64,000 bases of DNA from Rhodococcus_G sp042879035. GTDB taxonomy: Bacteria; Actinomycetota; Actinomycetes; Mycobacteriales; Mycobacteriaceae. The notes under the pieces are model-generated. The model saw only the letters and a list, made by a program, of their open reading frames with translations, was not told the DNA's origin and searched no databases. Of the stretch, positions 7,166-15,058 are shown piece by piece (the first letter of the stretch is position 1; each line of letters opens with the position of its first letter). The DNA lies in assembly GCF_042879035.1 (NCBI RefSeq), contig NZ_JBIAOU010000001.1, forward strand, positions 1,090,304-1,154,303, in the 5' to 3' direction. The position numbers and the translations under genes are program-made.

Positions 7166-8394
7166 TCGCCGGCCCGCAACGCGACCAGGGCGGCGCCGAT
7201 CCGCGGCAGGTCAGCCGGGTCGGCAGGGTTGAGCCCGGTCAGCTCGAGCACCCGCCGCATCCGGTAGTCGACGGTGTTGGCGTGCACCGCGAGCGCGGCG
7301 GCCGTCGCGCGCCGGTTGAGCCCGCCCGCGACGTACGCCTCGAGCGTCTGCATCAACTCGGGCTTGCCCGCCAACGGGGCGAGCAGGCGCGCGAGCTCGC
7401 GACGCGCCGGACTCGGACGGCTGAGCTGGTAGTCGAGCAGGACGTCCGCGAGCCGGTACAGACCGGGCGGCCGGCCGGTGCGTTCCACGAGCCGGACGAT
7501 CTCCGCCGCCTGCTCGACGGCGGCGGGTACCTCCGCCGGCGTCGCGATCACCCCGCCGACCCGCAACTCGACGTGGAGCGACCGCGACATCCGGTCGACG
7601 GCGGCCCGGAGCGGCTCCCAGTCCGGTGGGCTCGCGGGACACGGCACCAACGCCGTGCCGCCGCCGCTGTCGATCACCGTCAGCGCCGGTTCCCCCGTGA
7701 TCCGGTCGAGTTCGGCCTGCAGGCGACGCAGCTTGCGGCGTCCCGCGACGGTCCCGCTGATCCCGACGCTCCGCTCGTCGGCGCTCTCCCCGACCGCGAG
7801 GCTCAGCGCCAGATAGTGCGGGGCGAGGCGAAGTCCGGTGCGGCCCAGGACCGCATCGAGGTCGTCGCCCGCGACGAGGGCGGACATCAGCGATCGGCGT
7901 CCGGAGTTCGCCTGGCTCTCCATCGTCTGACGTTCCTCGAGGTACGCGGCGCTGACGGCGATGGTCAGCCTGCGCAGGAAGTCGAGGATCATCCCGGTGA
8001 CGATCCGCACGTCGGCGATGTCGTCGGGGCCGGCGTCCGCGAACAGTTCCTTCGACGCCATCCCGATCCCGAAGTGATAGGCGTGCAGGACCGCGTCGAG
8101 CGGAACGCCCTCCTCGGCCCGGCGGGCGGCGGAGTTGCGCTGCTCGGTCAGTTCGGAGTCGCGGGCGGCGCGGCGCTCGAACACCAGCGTCGCGAACAGT
8201 TCGATGTTGCGGGTGACGATGTCCGCGATCTCGCCGTGGACCTCTTCCCGCGGCAGCGCCCGGTAGATCGGCAGTTCGTCGACCAGGCGGGAGATCACCA
8301 GGTTCGTCAGGTCCGCGGCGGAGACGGACAACCACTGGGCGACCGGCCGCCCCGCGATCCGCAGCGGCGGCAGCATTCGGTTGTCGGTTGTCAT
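7162..8394 (-). CDS. PucR/CdaR-type transcriptional regulator
   Basis: A 410-residue regulator with a GGDEF-like middle region and a C-terminal PucR helix-turn-helix. The last ~60 residues read LMQTLEAYVAGGLNRRATAAALAVHANTVDYRMRRVLELTGLNP, which fits the PucR C-terminal HTH. The N-terminal ~170 residues are helical, as in the RsbRD-N-like input domains of this group. ATG 8394 has GAGGGG about 6 bases upstream; an alternative GTG at 8400 would abut that site. It is co-translated with the downstream EEP gene. The effector and targets are unknown. Confidence 0.88.
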   Translation of the reverse strand: MTTDNRMLPPLRIAGRPVAQWLSVSAADLTNLVISRLVDELPIYRALPREEVHGEIADIVTRNIELFATLVFERRAARDSELTEQRNSAARRAEEGVPLDAVLHAYHFGIGMASKELFADAGPDDIADVRIVTGMILDFLRRLTIAVSAAYLEERQTMESQANSGRRSLMSALVAGDDLDAVLGRTGLRLAPHYLALSLAVGESADERSVGISGTVAGRRKLRRLQAELDRITGEPALTVIDSGGGTALVPCPASPPDWEPLRAAVDRMSRSLHVELRVGGVIATPAEVPAAVEQAAEIVRLVERTGRPPGLYRLADVLLDYQLSRPSPARRELARLLAPLAGKPELMQTLEAYVAGGLNRRATAAALAVHANTVDYRMRRVLELTGLNPADPADLPRIGAALVALRAGE

Positions 8395-8580
8395 GTTCAC
8401 CCCCTCACCGGTGTCGGACCATACGGTAAACCCCCACGTCACCGCCCGCTCTTCGCCCGACAGCGCGGCGCGGGTGTTCGCGCGCGGCCCGTCCGGTCCG
8501 CATTCGCGGAATCCGGCGGTAGTGTTCGACTCATCGCCGCGGAACGGTGACGGCAGGGCCCGGTCGATGCTGGGAGGCAC

Positions 8581-9426
8581 ATGGATCCGGTCGAGGTCAC
8601 GAGGGTGACCGTGGGTGACCACACCTTCGACGTCACGTGCGCAGGTCCCGGCGACGGTGTGCCCGTCGTGCTGCTGCACGGATTCCCGGAAACCGCGGCC
8701 TGCTGGCGCCCCGTCCTGCCGAAGCTCGCCGCTTCCGGCTGCCGGCTGATCGCCCCGACACAGCGCGGCTACTCCCCCGGCGCTCGTCCCGTCGGCGTCG
8801 ACCACTACACCGTCGACCTGCTCGGAGCCGACGTGCTCGGCCTCCTCGACGTGTTCGGCCTGCAGTCCGCACATCTCGTCGGGCACGACTGGGGCGCGGC
8901 CGTCGCCTGGTGGATCGCGGGCCACCGTCCCGACCGCGTCGACTCGCTGACCGCGGTGTCGGTGCCGCATCCGGCCGCGTTCGGCTGGGCACTGCGCGAG
9001 GACGCCGACCAGAAGGCGCGTTCGAAGTACATCGCGGTGTTCCGGCACGGCGACTCGGCGGAGCGCGCCCTGCTCGCCGACGACGCGAAGCCGCTCCGGG
9101 ACATCTTCGCGGGCGTCGACCCGGGTCTGGTGGACGAGCACCTCCGCGTTCTGACCGAGCCCGGCGCGCTGACCGCCGCCCTGTCCTGGTACCGGGCCAT
9201 GGGCCGCGGGTTCGGCGAGATCCCGGCGGTGCGGGTGCCGACGACCTACGTGTGGAGCACCGAGGACATGGCGCTGGGCCGGGCCGGCGCCGAGCGGTGC
9301 GGGGATTTCGTCACCGGACCGTACCGGTTCGTCGAGCTCGACGGGGTCGGTCACTGGGTGCCGGAGGAGGCCCCGGACGCGCTGGCCGAGGCGATCATCG
9401 AACGAGTGGAAGGAAGCCGGTCATGA
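8581..9426 (+). CDS. Alpha/beta hydrolase, epoxide-hydrolase-like
   Basis: A 281-residue alpha/beta-hydrolase. HGFPET (oxyanion-hole region) is followed by GHDWGAAVAW, whose nucleophile is Asp; this favours an epoxide hydrolase or dehalogenase over an esterase. The distal acid lies near WSTEDMALG and the catalytic His in GVGHWVPEEAPD. GGGAGG lies just before ATG 8581. The stop overlaps the next start by 4 bases (ATGA), so it forms an operon with the membrane protein. The substrate cannot be read from the sequence. Confidence 0.9.
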   Translation: MDPVEVTRVTVGDHTFDVTCAGPGDGVPVVLLHGFPETAACWRPVLPKLAASGCRLIAPTQRGYSPGARPVGVDHYTVDLLGADVLGLLDVFGLQSAHLVGHDWGAAVAWWIAGHRPDRVDSLTAVSVPHPAAFGWALREDADQKARSKYIAVFRHGDSAERALLADDAKPLRDIFAGVDPGLVDEHLRVLTEPGALTAALSWYRAMGRGFGEIPAVRVPTTYVWSTEDMALGRAGAERCGDFVTGPYRFVELDGVGHWVPEEAPDALAEAIIERVEGSRS

Positions 9427-9992
9427 GCGGTCTCGCGGTACTGGTGGTCGGTGCCCTGCTGTGCTTCTACGGAATCCGGTCGATGCACCTCGCGGTGCTC
9501 GCCGCAGGGTTCGGTCTCGGCTGGCTGATCGCCGACCTGTTCAACGCGTCGGTGTGGACACTGGTGCTGTTCGGCCTGATCGGCGCCGTCGCCTGCTGGG
9601 TGGTGACGACGCTGGTCTTCAAGTTCTCCGCGTATTTCATCGGAGCCATCACCGGCGCGATGGCCGGAGCGAAACTCGCCGAGGTCCTGCAGCCCGGCGA
9701 CAACAACTGGGCGCTCAGTGCGATCGTGATCCTGGCGCTCGCGGTCGCGGCCGCATTCCTCGCCGACAAGTTCCGGGCCCGGGCGTTGCTGTGGCTGACC
9801 TCGATCGGCGGCGCGAGCATGATCCTCACCGGTCTCGGCGGCATGGTCGGGGCCCTCGACTTCCTCCGCCACCCCGACGGGGGATTCCAGCAGGTCGTCG
9901 CCACGCTGATCTGGATCGCGCTCTCGGCCGCCGGGTGGATCGTCCAGCGCCGCCTGTTCCCGGACAAGCTCGGCCTCGAGTCCGCGTCCTAG
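9423..9992 (+). CDS. Polytopic membrane protein, DUF4203/TMEM198-like
   Basis: A 189-residue protein made almost entirely of hydrophobic helices (about six or seven), with short charged loops and repeated Gly-rich helix starts. The pattern resembles the DUF4203 (TMEM198-type) family, but I base this on overall pattern and not on a diagnostic motif. It is translationally coupled to the upstream hydrolase. The stop overlaps that of the convergent MFS gene by 3 bases. Confidence 0.75.
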   Translation: MSGLAVLVVGALLCFYGIRSMHLAVLAAGFGLGWLIADLFNASVWTLVLFGLIGAVACWVVTTLVFKFSAYFIGAITGAMAGAKLAEVLQPGDNNWALSAIVILALAVAAAFLADKFRARALLWLTSIGGASMILTGLGGMVGALDFLRHPDGGFQQVVATLIWIALSAAGWIVQRRLFPDKLGLESAS

Positions 9993-11308
9993 CGTCCGGC
10001 GCCTGCGGGCCAGGCGTCCGGGGCCCGCACCGGAAGCAGTGCGGCCAAGCCGATCCCGAGCACCACCAGCAGGCCGAGGATGCCCGCCCGATCGCTGGCG
10101 AAAAGCCACGCAAACAACCCGAAGAGGGTCGGCGACAGGAACGACACCGCGCGTCCGGTCGTCGCGTACAGACCGAACATCTGCCCCTCGCGCCCTGCCG
10201 GGCTGAGCCGGGCCATGAAGGTGCGGGCCGCGGACTGTGCGGGCCCGACGAACAGGCACAGCAGCAGTCCGAGAATCCAGAAGGCCAGCACACCGGAGAC
10301 GACGAGCAGGATCGCCCCGACCACCAGCATCGACGCGAGCGACCCGACGATCACCGCCTTCGGCCCGATCCGGTCGTCGAGCCGGCCCGCTCCGAGGGCT
10401 CCGAGCGCGGCGACCACGTTGGCCGCGACACCGAACAGCAGCACGTCCCCCGACGCGATGCCGTAGACGTTGACGGCGAGCACCGCACCGAAGGTGAACA
10501 CCCCGGCGAGTCCGTCCCGGAACAGTGCGCTGGCGATCAGGTAGCCGACGGTACGCCGGTCCGTGGACCACAGTGCGCGCAGGTCGTTCCACAGCACCCG
10601 GTAGGAACCGAGGAATCCCGGGCCGGCGGCGGCGTCCGGGGACGGCAGTTCGGGAACCGCGAACAGCACGGGCACCGCGAAGACGGCGAACCAGACCGCG
10701 GCGAGCACGGCGACGGTGCGGACGTACAGGCCACCGTCGGTGGCGATCCCGAACAGCCCGCGGGTGGCACCGTCGCCGGCGATGAACCCGAAGTAGCACA
10801 CCAGCAGCAGCACGATGCCGCCGAAATATCCCATCGCCCAGCCGAACCCGGACACCCGGCCGATGTTCGACGGCGTCGACACCTGACGGAGCATCGCGAA
10901 GTACGGCACCTGGGCGAGTTCGAAGAGCACCGATCCGACACCGAGGAGCAGCAACCCGAGCCACAGGTAGTCGTAGTCGTCCTGGACGAAGAACATCGCC
11001 AACATGCAGCCGACGACCGTCGCGGTGAGCAGCGCCAGCGACCGTTTCCGGTGGCCCGCCGCGTCCGAGCGCTGGCCCGTGACCGGGGCGAGCACCGCGA
11101 TGAGCAGGCCCGCCGCGCCCAGCGACCATCCGAGCCAACTGCTCGCCGACACCGAGCCCGGCAGGTCGTCGCCCACCGCATCGGTGAGGTACACCGAGAA
11201 GACGAAGGTGACGATCACCGCGTTGAACGCGGCCGACCCCCAGTCCCACAGCCCCCACGCGACGACCTGTCTGCGCGTGGCCATCTCACCGCCCACCGCT
11301 GTGCTCAT
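9989..11308 (-). CDS. MFS transporter, UMF1 (Atg22-like) family
   Basis: A 439-residue carrier with about 12 membrane helices. It opens with VVAWGLWDWGSAAFNAVIVTFVFSVYL, the hallmark N-terminus of UMF1-family proteins, and has the loop RSDAAGHRKRSLALL between helices 2 and 3. ATG 11308 is used; ATG 11284 is a possible shorter start. It is divergent from a PadR regulator with 98 bases between them, suggesting PadR control. The substrate is unknown. Confidence 0.87.
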   Translation of the reverse strand: MSTAVGGEMATRRQVVAWGLWDWGSAAFNAVIVTFVFSVYLTDAVGDDLPGSVSASSWLGWSLGAAGLLIAVLAPVTGQRSDAAGHRKRSLALLTATVVGCMLAMFFVQDDYDYLWLGLLLLGVGSVLFELAQVPYFAMLRQVSTPSNIGRVSGFGWAMGYFGGIVLLLVCYFGFIAGDGATRGLFGIATDGGLYVRTVAVLAAVWFAVFAVPVLFAVPELPSPDAAAGPGFLGSYRVLWNDLRALWSTDRRTVGYLIASALFRDGLAGVFTFGAVLAVNVYGIASGDVLLFGVAANVVAALGALGAGRLDDRIGPKAVIVGSLASMLVVGAILLVVSGVLAFWILGLLLCLFVGPAQSAARTFMARLSPAGREGQMFGLYATTGRAVSFLSPTLFGLFAWLFASDRAGILGLLVVLGIGLAALLPVRAPDAWPAGAGR

Positions 11309-11406
11309 GGCGCGAGCCTACAAACTGCCGCGCGGAAACACGCGCCTCGCCGCGGCCTCCTATGAACTCAGTTGCATATACACGCGGGCGCACACATACT
11401 GACCGC

Positions 11407-11934
11407 ATGGCGCTCGACCACGCACTGCTCGTCTCCCTCGCGGAACAATCCGGCTCCGGTTACGAGCTGGCGCGCCGCTTCGACCGGTCGATCGGCTACT
11501 TCTGGAACGCCACCCACCAGCAGATCTACCGCGTCCTCAAACGGATGGACGAGGCGGGCTGGGTGATCGGCGAGACCGTAGGCCAACAGGGCAAGCCGGA
11601 CAAGCGCGTGTACCGGGTCTCCGACACCGGCCGAGCCGAACTCGCCAGCTGGATCGCCGAACCGACCGAGGCCGGGCACCTGCGCAACGAGCTCGCGGTG
11701 AAGATCCGCGCCGCCGCACACGGCGACCGCGGCGCACTGCGCGCCGAGGTGACCCGGCACCGCGACGCCCACGCCCAGCGGCTCGAGGTCTACCGGATGA
11801 TCGAGAAACGCGACTTCCCGGCGCCCGACCGGCTGTCCGGCACGGCGCTGCACCAGTACCTCGTCCTGCGCGGCGGCATCCGCATCGAGGAGGGCTTCGA
11901 CCAGTGGTGCCGGGAAGTCCTCGACGCCCTCTGA
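11407..11934 (+). CDS. PadR-family transcriptional regulator
   Basis: A 175-residue regulator with an N-terminal winged helix: LLVSLAEQSGSGYELARRFDRSIGYFWNATHQQIYRVLKRMDEAGWV, then a wing GKPDKRVYRVSDTGRAEL, both typical of PadR. The C-terminal half is a dimerisation helix region of the PadR_C/Vir type. ATG 11407 is preceded by CATACT (11395-11400) at a 6-base gap, consistent with a leaderless start. It lies between the divergent MFS gene and the FadH-like gene 26 bases downstream, and could control both. Confidence 0.9.
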   Translation: MALDHALLVSLAEQSGSGYELARRFDRSIGYFWNATHQQIYRVLKRMDEAGWVIGETVGQQGKPDKRVYRVSDTGRAELASWIAEPTEAGHLRNELAVKIRAAAHGDRGALRAEVTRHRDAHAQRLEVYRMIEKRDFPAPDRLSGTALHQYLVLRGGIRIEEGFDQWCREVLDAL

Positions 11935-11960
11935 TCCCCTCCGCCGGAAGGACCGTCCGC

Positions 11961-13991
11961 GTGACCGATCCGTACCCCCACCTGCTGTCCCCGCTCGATC
12001 TCGGGTTCACCACCCTGCGCAATCGGGTGGTGATGGGGTCGATGCACACCGGCCTCGAGGACCGCACCCGCGACATTCCCAAACTGGCCGCGTATTTCGC
12101 CGAACGTGCGCGCGGCGGAGTCGGGCTGATCGTCACCGGAGGCTACGCCCCGAACCGCACCGGTTGGCTGCTGCCACTCGGCGCCGACCTGATCACCCGC
12201 AGGCAGGCGGCCCGGCACCGGGAGATCACCGACGCCGTGCATGCCGAGGGCGGCAAGATCGCGCTGCAGATCCTGCACGCCGGCCGCTACTCGTATCAGC
12301 CGTTGAGCGTGTCGGCGTCGTCGGTCAAGGCTCCGATCAACCCGTTCCGGCCGCGCGCATTGTCCCGGCGCGGCATCGAGTCCACCATCGACGACTACGT
12401 CCGCTGCGCTCGCCTGGCGCAGGAGGCCGGCTACGACGGTGTCGAGATCATGGGCGGGGAGGGCTATTTCGTCAACCAGTTCCTGGCCGAGCGCACCAAC
12501 CGCCGCACCGACGAGTGGGGCGGCTCCGCCGAGAACCGTCGCCGCCTGGCCACCTCGATCGTGCGCCGCACCCGCGCCGCCGTCGGCGAGCAGTTCCTCA
12601 TCCTGTTCCGGCTCTCGATGGCCGACCTCGTCGAGAAGGGCCAGACGTGGCGCGAGATCGTCGATCTCGCCCGGGAACTCGAGGCCGCGGGGACCACGAT
12701 CCTCAACACCGACATCGGCTGGCACGAGGCCCGGGTGCCCACCATCGTCACCTCGGTGCCGCGGGCCGCGTTCACCGAGTTCACCGAACGGCTCGCCCGC
12801 GAGGTGCGCATCCCGGTGTGCGCATCGAACCGGATCAACATGCCCGAGACGGCCGAGGCGATCCTGTCCCGTGGTGACGCGCAACTGATCTCGACCGCGC
12901 GGCCCCTGCTCGCCGACCCGGACTGGGTGAACAAGGCCGCAGCCGACCGCGGCGACGAGATCAACACCTGCATCGCCTGCAACCAGGCCTGCCTCGACCA
13001 CGCGTTCGCCAACAAGCACGTCTCCTGCCTGCTCAACCCGCGCGCCGGACGAGAAACCGAACTGGTGCTCTCCCCCACCCGCCGGGGCAAGGCGATCGCC
13101 GTCGTCGGTGCCGGACCGGCCGGACTGTCGGCGGCACTGAACCTCGCCCAACGCGGGCACGCGGTGAGCCTCTACGAAGCAGGCGGCGAGATCGGCGGCC
13201 AGTTCGCGATCGCCCGCCGCATCCCCGGCAAGGAGGAATTCGCCGAGACGGTCCGCTACTTCACCCGGGCGCTCGACGTCGCGGGGGTCGAGGTGCACCT
13301 GAACACCCGGGTGGACGCGGCAGCCCTGATCGCCGGCGGCCACGACGAGGTGGTGCTCGCGACGGGCGTCACCCCGCGCATCCCGGCGATACCCGGGATC
13401 GACCACCCGAGCGTGCTGTCGTACGCCGAACTCGTCCGCGACGGCCGACCGGTGGGCGACGCGGTCGCGGTGATCGGGGCGGGCGGCATCGGCGTCGACG
13501 TGTCCGAGTTCCTGACCCACGACCACTCCCCGGCCCTGGACCTGGCCGCGTGGAACCGCGAGTGGGGCGTCACCCACGACGAGTCCGCGCCCGGCGCGCT
13601 CACCGAACCGGTGGTCGCGCCGTCGCCGCGCCGGGTGTACCTGCTGCAACGCAAGTCGACTCCGATCGGCGCGGGACTCGGCAGGACCTCGGGGTGGGTG
13701 CACCGGGCCGCGCTGAGGAAGAAGGGCGTCGAGCAGATCTCGGGCGTGAACTACGAGCGCATCGACGACGACGGTCTGCACATCACCTTCGGCGCGAAAC
13801 ACGAACGTCCGCGGACCCTCGCCGTCGACAACGTGGTGATCTGCGCGGGGCAGGAATCGGTGCGCGACCTCGAAGCCGACCTGACCACCGCGGGCGTGCC
13901 CGCCCACGTGATCGGCGGCGCGGACGTCGCGGCCGAACTCGACGCGAAACGCGCCATCGAGCAGGGCACCCGGCTCGCCGCGGTCCTGTGA
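11961..13991 (+). CDS. NADH:flavin oxidoreductase / 2,4-dienoyl-CoA reductase-like (FadH-like)
   Basis: A 676-residue protein of the same length and layout as E. coli FadH. An N-terminal old-yellow-enzyme FMN barrel (VVMGSMHTGLED, LQILHAGRY, AERTNRRTDEWGG) is followed by a 4Fe-4S motif CIACNQACLD...C at about residues 337-355. A C-terminal FAD/NAD(P)H domain follows (VVGAGPAGLSAALNLAQRGH, AVIGAGGIGVDVSEFL). GTG 11961 has GGAAGGA 9 bases upstream. It probably reduces enoyl or dienoyl-CoA substrates; a related role in aromatic or steroid degradation cannot be excluded. It follows padR closely. Confidence 0.88.
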   Translation: MTDPYPHLLSPLDLGFTTLRNRVVMGSMHTGLEDRTRDIPKLAAYFAERARGGVGLIVTGGYAPNRTGWLLPLGADLITRRQAARHREITDAVHAEGGKIALQILHAGRYSYQPLSVSASSVKAPINPFRPRALSRRGIESTIDDYVRCARLAQEAGYDGVEIMGGEGYFVNQFLAERTNRRTDEWGGSAENRRRLATSIVRRTRAAVGEQFLILFRLSMADLVEKGQTWREIVDLARELEAAGTTILNTDIGWHEARVPTIVTSVPRAAFTEFTERLAREVRIPVCASNRINMPETAEAILSRGDAQLISTARPLLADPDWVNKAAADRGDEINTCIACNQACLDHAFANKHVSCLLNPRAGRETELVLSPTRRGKAIAVVGAGPAGLSAALNLAQRGHAVSLYEAGGEIGGQFAIARRIPGKEEFAETVRYFTRALDVAGVEVHLNTRVDAAALIAGGHDEVVLATGVTPRIPAIPGIDHPSVLSYAELVRDGRPVGDAVAVIGAGGIGVDVSEFLTHDHSPALDLAAWNREWGVTHDESAPGALTEPVVAPSPRRVYLLQRKSTPIGAGLGRTSGWVHRAALRKKGVEQISGVNYERIDDDGLHITFGAKHERPRTLAVDNVVICAGQESVRDLEADLTTAGVPAHVIGGADVAAELDAKRAIEQGTRLAAVL

Positions 13992-14002
13992 GGCGGCTTC
14001 GC

Positions 14003-14052
14003 CGCTCGTGCGCGCTTTCCGGGTCCAGGGGCCCCCGAACCGCGCACGAGCG
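14003..14052 (+). terminator. Hairpin between the FadH-like gene and cmrA
   Basis: A perfect 12-base inverted repeat (CGCTCGTGCGCG / CGCGCACGAGCG) encloses a 26-base loop that can itself pair (GGG..CCC). It starts 12 bases after the FadH-like stop and lacks a T tract. It probably terminates or insulates transcription ahead of the cmrA promoter, whose -10 is at 14054-14059. Confidence 0.6.
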
Positions 14053-14066
14053 CTAGCCTGGGCCCG

Positions 14067-14870
14067 GTGAGTCTGCCTAACCCGACCCCAGACGCCCGTG
14101 CCGTCGTGACCGGCGCCTCCTCCGGAATCGGCGAGGCGCTCGCCACCGAACTCGCCGCGCAGGGGCATTCGCTGATCCTGGTCGCCCGACGCGGGGACCT
14201 GCTCGACGCGCTCGCAGCGACACTGTCCGAGGCGCACGGCGTCGAGGTCGAGGTGCGCGCCGTCGACCTGTCCGACCGCGACCGACGCTCGGCACTCGTC
14301 GACGAGCTGTCCGGGCGCGAGATCTCGATCCTGTGCAACAACGCCGGGATCGCGTCCTTCGGCCCGGTCGCCGAGCTGGACCCGTCGTACGAGCGGGCGC
14401 AGGTCGAGCTCAATGCCGTTGCGGTGCACGACCTCACGCTCGCCGTGCTGCCCGGGATGATCGCCCGCGGTTCCGGCGGCATCCTGATGGTCGGCTCGGC
14501 GGCGGGCAACATGCCGATCCCGAACAACGCGACCTACGCGGCGACGAAGGCCTTCGTGAACACCTTCTCCGAGTCCCTGCGCGGCGAACTGAAGGACTCC
14601 GGCGTCCACGTCACGCTGCTCGCACCCGGACCCGTGCGGACCGAGACCCCCGACCCGGCCGACGCGTCGATCGTGGACAGGCTCGTCCCGGACTTCCTGT
14701 GGATCTCGAGCGAGTACACCGCGAAGCTCTCCCTCGAGGCGCTGTCCAAGAACAAGATGCGCGTCGTACCGGGAATCCTCAGCAAGGGTATGTCCGTCGC
14801 CGGCGGCTACAGCCCCCGCGCGATCGTCGCCCCCATCGTCGGCACCTTCTACAAGAAGCTCGGCGGGTAG
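14067..14870 (+). CDS. cmrA: Short-chain dehydrogenase, mycolate reductase CmrA homologue
   Basis: A 267-residue SDR. The cofactor motif is TGASSGIG near the N-terminus. NNAG is at about residue 92, and the catalytic Ser (GSAAGN) and YAATK follow. The C-terminal half (NATYAATKAFVNTFSESLRGEL, NKMRVVPG, YSPRAIVAPIVGTFYKKLGG) matches my recollection of Rv2509/CmrA, which reduces the 3-oxo group of new mycolic acids in Corynebacterineae. A TAGCCT -10 (14054-14059) lies 7 bases before GTG 14067, so the mRNA is likely leaderless. Gene order towards the DUF853 ATPase and orn matches Rv2509-Rv2511, with the ligase gene inserted here. Confidence 0.9.
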   Translation: MSLPNPTPDARAVVTGASSGIGEALATELAAQGHSLILVARRGDLLDALAATLSEAHGVEVEVRAVDLSDRDRRSALVDELSGREISILCNNAGIASFGPVAELDPSYERAQVELNAVAVHDLTLAVLPGMIARGSGGILMVGSAAGNMPIPNNATYAATKAFVNTFSESLRGELKDSGVHVTLLAPGPVRTETPDPADASIVDRLVPDFLWISSEYTAKLSLEALSKNKMRVVPGILSKGMSVAGGYSPRAIVAPIVGTFYKKLGG

Positions 14871-15001
14871 GCGACACCGCCACGGCGCGACGTGGTCCCG
14901 ACCCCCGTCGGGCCGGTGCGGGAACCGGCCCGACGTGAGACCGTGGAGGAGCGGATGCGCAGGGAGTCCGGCTTGTCGGCAGTGCACACCTGGCGCACTT
15001 C

Positions 15002-15038
15002 CTTACCGACAAGTAAGTTATCGGGTGTCGACACCCGA
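15002..15038. promoter_or_regulatory. Two palindromes upstream of the acyl-CoA ligase gene
   Basis: CTTAC-N6-GTAAG occupies 15002-15017. A perfect 18-base palindrome, TCGGGTGTCGACACCCGA, occupies 15021-15038 and ends just before the AGGAGG of the ligase gene. A further CTTGTCGG upstream (about 14971) is inverted as CCGACAAG at 15006-15013. These look like regulator sites controlling the ligase, with the 18-base palindrome possibly acting in the 5' leader. No regulator gene is adjacent. Confidence 0.55.
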
Positions 15039-15058
15039 CCCCAGGAGGACACCGCCGC

